Below, in pieces: positions 1 through 5,510 of a stretch of DNA of 13,282 bases. The translations under genes were made by a program, and so were the position numbers. Under the pieces are notes generated by a model. That model worked only from the letters and a program-made list of their open reading frames with translations, was not told the DNA's origin and searched no databases. How positions within the stretch are numbered: position 1 is the stretch's first letter; the number at the start of each line of letters is the position of its first letter. Origin of the DNA: Clostridia bacterium. GTDB taxonomy: Bacteria > Bacillota_A > Clostridia > Christensenellales > Aristaeellaceae. The stretch is from contig JAFRMB010000130.1 in assembly GCA_017430945.1 (NCBI GenBank), positions 1 to 13,282 on the forward strand, given 5' to 3'.

Positions 1-888
1 CGCGGCCGCACCGGCTGCGGCATGATGGATTGCAAGAAGGCGCTGACTGAGTGCGACGGCGACATCGAGAAGGCCATCGACTATCTGCGCGAGAAGGGCC
101 TGGCCAAGGCCGCCAAGAAGCAGAGCCGCATCGCGGCCGAGGGTCTGGTGGGCAGCTACATCTGTGGCAAGTGCGGCACCGGCGCGCTGGTCGAGGTCAA
201 CTGCGAGACCGACTTTGTGGCCAACACCCCCGAGTTCAAGGACATGGTCACCGGCATCGCCAAGCAGATCGTGGCCGGCGATCCCGCCGATGTGGACGCC
301 CTGCTGGCCCAGAAGTATCTGGACACCGACCAGACCGTGGCCGACGTGGTCACCGAGAAGACCGCCAAGATCGGCGAAAAGATCTCCGTGCGCCGCTTCG
401 CCCGCTATGAGTGCGGCGAGAACGGCTATGTGGATTCCTACATCCACATGGGCGGCAAGGTTGGCGTGCTGGTCAAGGCCGAGGTCCCCGAGGTCAACGA
501 CGCCGTTAAGGAAGTGCTGCACGACGTGGCGCTGCAGATCGCCGCGGCTTCCCCCGTGGCGCCCGAGTATGTGACCCGCGATCAGGTCAATCCCGAGCAC
601 CTCAATCATGAGACCGAGATCCTGGCTGCGCAGGCCCGCAATGAGGGCAAGCCCGAGAAGATCATCGAAAAGATGGTCCAGGGCCGCATCAACAAGTTCT
701 ATCAGGAAGTTTGCCTGGTGGAGCAGATCTTCGTCAAGGACGGCGAGACTCCCGTCGGTAAGATGATCGAAAAGAAGGCCCCCGGCATGAAGGTCATCGC
801 TTTCACCCGCTATAAGATGGGCGACGGCCTGGAGAAGAAGGTCTCCGACCTTGCCGCCGAGGTCGCCGAGCAGATCGGCAAGAAGTGA
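1..888 (+). CDS. tsf: Translation elongation factor Ts (EF-Ts), 5'-truncated by the window edge
   Basis: EF-Ts is the cytoplasmic nucleotide exchange factor that releases GDP from EF-Tu. The frame is open from base 1. The first visible residues match the conserved TGxGMMDCKKAL motif near the EF-Ts N-terminus, so only about 11 residues are missing and the ATG at base 22 is internal. Downstream are the VEVNCETDFVA motif (about residues 62-72 of the fragment), a second SYIHMGGKVGVLV segment, and the C-terminal part with HETEIL, GRINKFYQE and CLVEQ. 295 residues are visible, a normal length. Codon choice is strongly biased (GCC, AAG, GAG), as in highly expressed genes. Oddities are a Cys in TGCGMM and a CGKC in the first SYI segment, where the family usually has no such pair. 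rpsB is expected upstream from the conserved order but is not visible. A terminator follows the stop directly. Confidence 0.97.
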   Translation, partial: RGRTGCGMMDCKKALTECDGDIEKAIDYLREKGLAKAAKKQSRIAAEGLVGSYICGKCGTGALVEVNCETDFVANTPEFKDMVTGIAKQIVAGDPADVDALLAQKYLDTDQTVADVVTEKTAKIGEKISVRRFARYECGENGYVDSYIHMGGKVGVLVKAEVPEVNDAVKEVLHDVALQIAAASPVAPEYVTRDQVNPEHLNHETEILAAQARNEGKPEKIIEKMVQGRINKFYQEVCLVEQIFVKDGETPVGKMIEKKAPGMKVIAFTRYKMGDGLEKKVSDLAAEVAEQIGKK

Positions 889-898
889 TCTCTAAAAC

Positions 899-934
899 AA
901 AAAAGGGAACGTGTTCGCGCGTTCCCCTTTTTTT
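899..934 (+). terminator. Intrinsic terminator after tsf
   Basis: A GGGAACGTG arm (905-913) pairs with CGCGTTCCC (918-926) around a TTCG tetraloop (914-917), including one G-U pair. An A-tract precedes the stem, and after one extra C a run of seven Ts (928-934) follows. This is a textbook Rho-independent terminator. The next gene's ribosome binding site starts at the base after the T-run, so the element could also act as an attenuator for the downstream genes. Confidence 0.92.
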
Positions 935-947
935 GAGGTGAAAACGC

Positions 948-1619
948 TTGAAACGACTCCTCACCCTGCTCATGGCGCTGCTGATGACGAACGCCGCACT
1001 TGCGGATATGGCCGTCACACAGCTGGACGCACCCAAAACGCCGGAGCAGCAGCTGCTCGCTGAGCTTTCATCGCGCCAGGCCGACCGGATCATCGCGAAC
1101 ATACTGGCTTTCCGGGAGGACGATCTTGAACTTTGGCACGACGCGAAACAGATCGACGATGGGTTGTATGACTTTGTCGTCAGTGCAGAGGGCGGTCTGC
1201 CGAAGCCCGTATCGGTCGTGATCATGCTGCCCACGGATCGATATGGAAAGGACCGCACGGCCGGCGAGGCGGACTTCGATACTGCAACCATACCCTCTGA
1301 CTATTACATGTATGCGGCGCTGCTCACCAACTACAACGCCAATCTCGAAAGAGATCAGGCCATCTATCTGGAATACAACTCTGTCATCCAGACTGTAGAA
1401 GCCTGGCAGGGAAAGGGCATTGCCTTCGTCATGCGCACCTACGGAACGGGAAAACCCCAGATCGTCACCGCCGTGGCCCTGTCAGAGGATTCTTCGTGGG
1501 CGGTCGCAAAGACCACGATGGTCTATTTCCGTCAGATCGCGGATCGTCAGGAAGCATTGATGTCCTTTCTGAGGAGAAGTTTTGGCCCTGATGAATACGA
1601 TGTCATCGTGATAAGATAA
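948..1619 (+). CDS. Predicted secreted protein of unknown function
   Basis: I do not recognise this 223-residue protein. The start is TTG at 948, with GAGGTG at 935-940 seven bases upstream. The N-terminus reads as a Sec signal peptide: Lys-Arg at residues 2-3, a hydrophobic core of Leu/Met/Ala, and an ALA motif at 17-19 before Asp20, which suggests signal peptidase I cleavage after residue 19. There is no lipobox Cys and no second membrane segment. The mature part is acidic with alternating polar and hydrophobic stretches; GLYDFVVSAEGG and SVVIMLPTDRYG look like beta strands. No catalytic motif is evident. It lies between tsf and pyrH, 33 nt ahead of pyrH, with no clear promoter of its own. 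Codon bias is weaker and GC visibly lower than in tsf. It is probably a lineage-specific extracytoplasmic protein. Confidence 0.8.
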   Translation: MKRLLTLLMALLMTNAALADMAVTQLDAPKTPEQQLLAELSSRQADRIIANILAFREDDLELWHDAKQIDDGLYDFVVSAEGGLPKPVSVVIMLPTDRYGKDRTAGEADFDTATIPSDYYMYAALLTNYNANLERDQAIYLEYNSVIQTVEAWQGKGIAFVMRTYGTGKPQIVTAVALSEDSSWAVAKTTMVYFRQIADRQEALMSFLRRSFGPDEYDVIVIR

Positions 1620-1652
1620 GCGCAAACATCGAATTGAAAGGACAGGATACAC

Positions 1653-2372
1653 ATGTACAAGCGCATCATATTGAAGCTCTCCGGTGAGACCCTTGCGCCT
1701 GAAAAAGTCTCCGAGACCAATGCCTCCCACAGCTTCGACGCCGCCCGCGTGGACCGCGCGGCGAAGGCCATCGTCGATCTGCACGACATGGGGGTGCAGG
1801 TAGGCGTGGTGATGGGCGGCGGCAACATCTGGCGCGGTCGATTCACCGCGGATATGGATCCCGTCATCGCCGATCAGATGGGCATGCTGGCCACGATCGT
1901 CAATGCGCTGGCCGTGCAGGATGCCATCATCCGCCAGGGGTGTGGAGCGACCGTGTTCACCGCGCAGGAGATGACCCGGTTCGCCGACCTCTATCGCGCC
2001 GACCGCGCCATCGAAGCCATGGAGCGTGGCGATATCGTGCTGCTCGCCGGGGGCACCGGCAATCCCTTCTTTACCACCGATACCGGCGCAGCCCTGCGCG
2101 CGGCCGAGCTGAAGGCGGACGCCGTGTTCAAGGGCACCACCGTAGACGGTGTATACGATTCCGATCCGCGCAAAAACCCCGCCGCGAAACTGATCCGTGA
2201 CATCACCTATCAGGAGACGATCGAGCGCGGCCTCAAGGTGATGGATACCTCGGCCTTCCAGCTCTGCCTCGATCAGCACATCCCCTGCATCCGCATCTTC
2301 AACATGGACGACCTGGACAACATCCTGCGCGTCGCGCGCGGCGAGGAGATCGGCACCGTGGTCCACGCCTGA
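1653..2372 (+). CDS. pyrH: UMP kinase (uridylate kinase)
   Basis: PyrH phosphorylates UMP to UDP with ATP in the cytoplasm, the committed step to UTP and CTP; bacterial enzymes are typically hexameric. At 239 residues it has the usual family length. Visible amino-acid-kinase motifs are KLSGE at 8-12 (phosphate binding), GGGNIWRG at 55-62, the following DQMGMLATIVNALA segment of the UMP-binding region, and GGTGNPFFTTDTGAALRA followed by DAVFKGTTVDGVYDSDP of the ATP side. The ATG at 1653 follows an AAAGGA at 1637-1642. It is probably cotranscribed with the secreted-protein gene upstream, since only 33 nt separate them and I see no promoter there. Two GC-rich hairpins follow the stop. Confidence 0.97.
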   Translation: MYKRIILKLSGETLAPEKVSETNASHSFDAARVDRAAKAIVDLHDMGVQVGVVMGGGNIWRGRFTADMDPVIADQMGMLATIVNALAVQDAIIRQGCGATVFTAQEMTRFADLYRADRAIEAMERGDIVLLAGGTGNPFFTTDTGAALRAAELKADAVFKGTTVDGVYDSDPRKNPAAKLIRDITYQETIERGLKVMDTSAFQLCLDQHIPCIRIFNMDDLDNILRVARGEEIGTVVHA

Positions 2373-2385
2373 AGCATTCCCAGGC

Positions 2386-2457
2386 GGGATCGGGATCCTT
2401 TTCCCCGACTCCCGACCATTGGCCCCGAGGGGCGCCCGACCGGCGTCTCTCGGGGCC
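2386..2457 (+). terminator. Two tandem GC-rich hairpins after pyrH, terminator-like but without a T-run
   Basis: The first hairpin pairs GGGATCGGG (2386-2394) with 2404-2413 through nine pairs and one bulged C. The second pairs 2421-2436 with 2442-2457 over 16 consecutive pairs (two G-U) around a CGACC loop. The bases after it are CTTGTGTCC, so there is no uridine tract. It could be a Rho-assisted or pausing terminator, a 3'-end stabiliser for the pyrH message, or a barrier before the frr promoter. The fold is solid; the function is inferred. Confidence 0.55.
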
Positions 2458-2504
2458 CTTGTGTCCATCGTCTCCAGCCCCCGTCCGCGCAGCAAAAAAT
2501 ATGC

Positions 2505-2533
2505 TTGCCTTTTCCCACATTTTACGATACAAT
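2505..2533 (+). promoter_or_regulatory. Sigma-A-type promoter for frr
   Basis: TTGCCT (2505-2510) and TACAAT (2528-2533) are separated by exactly 17 bases, in a locally AT-rich stretch of otherwise GC-rich DNA. Transcription would start near 2540, giving a leader of about 165 nt before frr. It would drive frr and probably the small membrane protein gene. Confidence 0.75.
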
Positions 2534-2539
2534 ACTGAA

Positions 2540-2704
2540 CAGGGATTCAGGGTGCGCATCAGGTGTGCGCAAAATGCCTGTCAGCGCCGGGTCACCCGTG
2601 ACGCAGGGCTTCCCGCACGGCAAAAGCCGAAAACACCTGACGCGCTTCATGGCGCATCGCGATCGCGCCGATGTACAACGATGCTTCGCAATGGAGGTAG
2701 GATC
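2540..2704 (+). promoter_or_regulatory. Structured 5' leader of frr with alternative or pseudoknot pairing
   Basis: Hairpin A pairs TGCGCA (2553-2558) with TGCGCA (2566-2571) around the loop TCAGGTG (2559-2565). That loop is perfectly complementary to CACCTGA at 2634-2640. If hairpin A opens, 2554-2566 can pair with 2633-2645 over 12 of 13 positions. The enclosed part has a small CGGC-AAAA-GCCG hairpin (2618-2629) and a GTCA/TGAC hairpin (2591-2602). Further down GGCGC (2651-2655) can pair with GCGCC (2665-2669). The Shine-Dalgarno GGAGGT is at 2693-2698. The layout suggests a pseudoknot or two-state leader, but I match no known riboswitch class and chance folding in GC-rich RNA is possible. 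Confidence 0.4.
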
Positions 2705-3262
2705 ATGTATAAGGAGACCATCAAAACCGCCGGCAACAAGATGGACAAGACCATCGCCAATATCCAGAACGACCTGAATACGCTGCGCGCGGGCCGCGCC
2801 AATCCAAAGATCCTCGACAAGATCACCGTGGATTACTACGGCACGCCCACCGCGCTGAACCAGGTGGGCAACATCTCCTCGCCCGAGCCGCGTCTGCTCG
2901 TCATCGCGCCCTGGGAGCCGAAGATGATCGGGCCCATCGAAAAGGCCATCCAGAAGTCCGACATCGGCATCAACCCCTCCAACGACGGCAAGGTCATCCG
3001 GCTGTTGGTCCCTGAGCTGACCGGTGAGCGCCGCAAGGAGCTGTGCAAGCAGGTCAAAAAGATGATCGAAGAGGGCAAGGTCGCCATCCGCAACATCCGC
3101 CGCGATGCGATGGAGCAGATCAAGAAGATGAAGAAGGACTCCCAGATCACCGAAGACGACCAGAAGATCGCCGAAAAGGATCTTCAGAAGGTCACCGACC
3201 AGCACATCGAGGAGATCGAAAAGGTCGGCGCGGACAAGGAAAAGGAGATCATGTCCGTCTGA
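2705..3262 (+). CDS. frr: Ribosome recycling factor (RRF)
   Basis: RRF acts with EF-G to split the post-termination ribosome in the cytoplasm. The ATG at 2705 has GGAGGT at 2693-2698, six bases upstream, and gives 185 residues, the standard RRF length. The same frame is open further upstream, but those codons overlap the promoter and leader and have no family similarity. Recognisable segments are the N-terminal helix with LRAGRANP (about residues 30-37), the small domain VDYYGTPTALNQVGNIS and LLVIAPWEP, the NPSNDGKVIRL segment, and LTGERRKELCKQVKK leading into the long Lys/Glu-rich C-terminal helices of the three-helix bundle. No key element seems missing. It lies 30 nt upstream of the small membrane protein gene. 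Confidence 0.97.
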   Translation: MYKETIKTAGNKMDKTIANIQNDLNTLRAGRANPKILDKITVDYYGTPTALNQVGNISSPEPRLLVIAPWEPKMIGPIEKAIQKSDIGINPSNDGKVIRLLVPELTGERRKELCKQVKKMIEEGKVAIRNIRRDAMEQIKKMKKDSQITEDDQKIAEKDLQKVTDQHIEEIEKVGADKEKEIMSV

Positions 3263-3292
3263 TAGCCATCGCATCGACAGGAGGCAGCGCAA

Positions 3293-3481
3293 ATGATATT
3301 GAACTGGGGCAAGCGGTGGAGCCAAAGGCACCCCGTCGGCAGCGCCATCATACAGCTCGCGGGTGGTGGATCGATCATCGCGATCTCCCTCTCCGAACAT
3401 GGGCCTCTGGCCGTGCTGCTCCTCGGCTGCGCCATGGCGCTCGTCGGACTCGTCAGACTGATCTGGTTGTTGAAAAAGTAG
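3293..3481 (+). CDS. Small predicted membrane protein, unknown function
   Basis: This 62-residue protein is not one I recognise. ATG at 3293 is preceded by AGGAGGC (3279-3285), a strong Shine-Dalgarno at seven bases spacing, which is the main reason to accept so short a gene. The N-terminus is basic (Lys7, Arg8, Arg12). Residues 16-33 are moderately hydrophobic and Gly-rich. Residues 38-59 form a clear transmembrane segment of Leu, Ala, Val and Gly. The protein ends in two Lys. It could be a two-segment hairpin with both ends inside or a single-span protein. It starts 30 nt after frr and is likely cotranscribed with it. Confidence 0.7.
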   Translation: MILNWGKRWSQRHPVGSAIIQLAGGGSIIAISLSEHGPLAVLLLGCAMALVGLVRLIWLLKK

Positions 3482-3657
3482 CTGTCCATCAACGGGCTGC
3501 CTGAAAATGACGATGCGCCGCAGCGCGGCCTCGATACAGCCGCATACGACTGCGGATCATCCTGCGAGGCTTCGCGCCGCGTGCGCTGTGCGGCGTTCAT
3601 TTAAGGCAGACCCTTTTTGTGCAGCATCGGCCTCTATCAAAAGCGAGGTGAGATCCC
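3482..3657 (+). other. Intergenic gap with a long imperfect hairpin
   Basis: No convincing gene lies in these 176 bases. GCCTCG (3528-3533) pairs with CGAGGC (3565-3570). After a two-base bulge the stem continues outward as GCGCG (3523-3527) with CGCGC (3573-3577), then after one mismatch 3519-3521 with 3579-3581. Inside, CCGCA (3540-3544) pairs with TGCGG (3551-3555). There is no T-run after it, so it is not a standard terminator. I see no convincing promoter for uppS. The gap ends with the uppS Shine-Dalgarno. Confidence 0.45.
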
Positions 3658-4542
3658 GTGTTTTTTGAAAAGCTCTCCAGGCTTCTGAACAACGCCTTCC
3701 ACAGGCCGCCGCAGTACATCACCGTCTCCGTCGCAGCGGCCCAGGCCATCGCCTCCCCTGCGCAGGCTCTGCCGCCGAGCCGCCTGCCCCGCCACGTGGC
3801 GATCATCATGGACGGCAACGGGCGCTGGGCGCAGAGCCGCGGTCTCCCGCGCTCCGCCGGCCACGCGACCGGTACGGAGGCACTGCGCGACATCATACGC
3901 GCCAGCGACGATTGGGGCATCGAGGCGCTCAGCCTTTACGCCTTTTCCACCGAGAACTGGGCGCGCGGCAAGGAAGAGGTCAATGCGCTCATGTCGCTGC
4001 TGCTCAGGTATTTCCATTCGGAGATCGACGAGCTTGATGAAAAGAACGTGCGCATCACCATCCTGGGGGATGTGGACGGGCTGCCCGGCCCGCAGCGCGA
4101 AGCGGTCGTGAACGCCATGGAGCGCACGAAGGACAACACCGGCCTCAAGCTGAATATCGCCCTCAATTACGGCGGGCGTGCCGAATTGACGCGCGCCGCG
4201 CGGCTGCTGGCCGAAAAGGTCAGCGCGGGCGAACTTGTGCCCGCAGACATCGATGAGACGATGTTCGCTCGGCAGCTCTACACCGCCGATTCGCCGGATG
4301 TGGATCTTCTGATCCGCACGAGCGGCGAGCAGCGCCTGTCCAACTTCCTGCCGTGGCAGACCGCCTACGCCGAGTTCATCTTCGATCCCATCAACTGGCC
4401 CGATTTTGACCGGGCGCGCTATATGAAGTGCCTGCGCGTTTACGCCGACCGCGACAGGCGGTTCGGCGGCGTCGGTCATTCAGAGGGCGCGAGCGACGCC
4501 GGCGAGACCGGCGGACCCGCCGATGAGGAGGAAAAGGTTTGA
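3658..4542 (+). CDS. uppS: Isoprenyl transferase, undecaprenyl diphosphate synthase family
   Basis: This is a cis-prenyltransferase that adds isopentenyl diphosphate units to farnesyl diphosphate, making the C55 carrier used for peptidoglycan and other wall polymers. The start is GTG at 3658, with GAGGTG at 3645-3650. Conserved features are MDGNGRWA at 51-58 (Asp52 is the catalytic, Mg-binding position), FSTENW, LNYGGRAEL, IRTSGEQRLSNF at 219-230 (Arg220 and Arg226 bind diphosphate), WQTAYAEF with Glu239, and RRFGG near the end. At 294 residues it is longer than the usual roughly 250: about 45 residues precede the catalytic core and a Gly/Ala/Glu-rich tail follows RRFGG. FSTENW is followed by ARGKEEV, where many members have KRPxxEV. 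The stop overlaps the cdsA start by four bases. Confidence 0.94.
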   Translation: MFFEKLSRLLNNAFHRPPQYITVSVAAAQAIASPAQALPPSRLPRHVAIIMDGNGRWAQSRGLPRSAGHATGTEALRDIIRASDDWGIEALSLYAFSTENWARGKEEVNALMSLLLRYFHSEIDELDEKNVRITILGDVDGLPGPQREAVVNAMERTKDNTGLKLNIALNYGGRAELTRAARLLAEKVSAGELVPADIDETMFARQLYTADSPDVDLLIRTSGEQRLSNFLPWQTAYAEFIFDPINWPDFDRARYMKCLRVYADRDRRFGGVGHSEGASDAGETGGPADEEEKV

Positions 4543-5411
4543 TCAAGCGCATTTTCACTGCGTCGATCCTGATCATCGTCATGGGGCTGGGCATATGGCT
4601 ACAGGGCTGGCCGCTGCGCGCGCTGCTGCTGATCAGCATGCTCATGAGCCTGAGTGAGATGTACCGGGCCTTTCGCAAGATCGGTTACGATCCCGTGCGC
4701 TGGGCGGGTTATGTATACTGCGTGCTGGCGGTACTGGCGCAGGCCTTCTACGCCAACCTGAACGAGAACAGTCTGTTCCGCTCCATAAGCCCCGCCATGT
4801 TCGCACTGGTATTCGGGCTGCTGCTTGGGATGACGGTCATCATATTCAAGGGCAAGGTCGCCTTCGACAGCATGATGGGTACCGTGTTCCCCATGCTCTA
4901 TCCCGGACTGTTCTTTTCGCTGATCCTCACGCTGCAGGACCTGGATACCCGTTTGGCTTCCACGATGGCGTTGGTCCTGGCTTTCTTCATCGCTTCGGTG
5001 AACGATACCTTTGCGCTGTTTATCGGCATCACGTTCGGCAAGCACCGTCTGTCCCCGGAGATCAGCCCCAAGAAGAGCTGGGAGGGTTCGGTGGCCGGCC
5101 TGGCCTCAAGCGTACTCTTCGCCATGCTGGTCCCCTGGTGCGCGTTTCGACTGGCGGCGACCGTGCCTTCGATCGCAGCGGATCTCGCCGTCTCCCACTA
5201 CCCACCGCTGTGGTGCTTCGGCATACTGGGACTCATCGCCGGCGCGCTCTCGCAGATCGGCGACCTGGTGGCCTCGCTCGTAAAGCGGCACTGCGGCATC
5301 AAGGACTTCGGATCGATTTTTCCGGGCCACGGCGGCATGCTGGACCGCATGGACGGCATCCTCTTCTGCGGCGTGGCATGCTATGTGTTCTTCAAGCTGG
5401 CGGGCCTGTGA
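4539..5411 (+). CDS. cdsA: Phosphatidate cytidylyltransferase (CDP-diglyceride synthase)
   Basis: CdsA converts CTP and phosphatidic acid to CDP-diacylglycerol in the cytoplasmic membrane, the branch point to phosphatidylglycerol and other phospholipids. The 290-residue product has several hydrophobic membrane segments, beginning with one in the first 30 residues. The family signature is complete at 246-272: SLVKR, then KD (255-256), then FPGHGGMLDRMD (261-272), whose acidic residues bind the metal ions. The start is TTG at 4539, overlapping the uppS stop (TTGA). AGGAGG at 4526-4531 lies seven bases upstream, inside uppS. Translational coupling to uppS is likely. A gap with two hairpins follows. 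Confidence 0.95.
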   Translation: MIKRIFTASILIIVMGLGIWLQGWPLRALLLISMLMSLSEMYRAFRKIGYDPVRWAGYVYCVLAVLAQAFYANLNENSLFRSISPAMFALVFGLLLGMTVIIFKGKVAFDSMMGTVFPMLYPGLFFSLILTLQDLDTRLASTMALVLAFFIASVNDTFALFIGITFGKHRLSPEISPKKSWEGSVAGLASSVLFAMLVPWCAFRLAATVPSIAADLAVSHYPPLWCFGILGLIAGALSQIGDLVASLVKRHCGIKDFGSIFPGHGGMLDRMDGILFCGVACYVFFKLAGL

Positions 5412-5433
5412 TCCACGCGTTCCCATCCGGATC

Positions 5434-5481
5434 GCCGGCTGTGCCGGCATGGTTTCCCCTGATCGGGCATCGTTCATGCCC
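5434..5481 (+). repeat. Two small perfect hairpins between cdsA and dxr
   Basis: GCCGGC (5434-5439) can pair with GCCGGC (5443-5448) across a three-base loop. GGGCAT (5465-5470) pairs with ATGCCC (5476-5481) around CGTTC. Part of the second arm also fits an alternative TTCATG (5473-5478) with CATGAA (5488-5493). No T-run follows either hairpin, so termination is uncertain. They could be a processing or pausing site, or an operator near the dxr start. Confidence 0.35.
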
Positions 5482-5498
5482 AATTCACATGAAAGCTG

Positions 5499-5504
5499 TA
5501 TCAT
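5499..5504 (+). promoter_or_regulatory. Possible -10 element just before dxr
   Basis: TATCAT lies seven bases before the dxr ATG. If used as a -10 box, transcription would begin at or next to the start codon and give a leaderless message, which would fit the missing Shine-Dalgarno. The -35 side is poor: the nearest candidate, TTCATG at 5473-5478, is 20 bases away. This is a tentative call. Confidence 0.2.
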
Positions 5505-5510
5505 AGACTT

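Noticed and set aside
1482..2495. Minus-strand open frame opposite pyrH (337 codons)
   Set aside because: Antisense shadow of pyrH; rich in His, Gly and Asp, without recognisable motifs.
2459..2704. N-terminal extension of the frr frame back to 2459
   Set aside because: It would translate the promoter and leader; the ATG at 2705 with GGAGGT gives exactly the normal RRF length.
2522..3400. Minus-strand open frame opposite frr (292 codons)
   Set aside because: Antisense shadow of frr with low-complexity Asp/Leu content; it also runs across the frr promoter and leader.
3637..4479. Minus-strand open frame opposite uppS (280 codons)
   Set aside because: Shadow of uppS, whose catalytic motifs are unambiguous on the plus strand.
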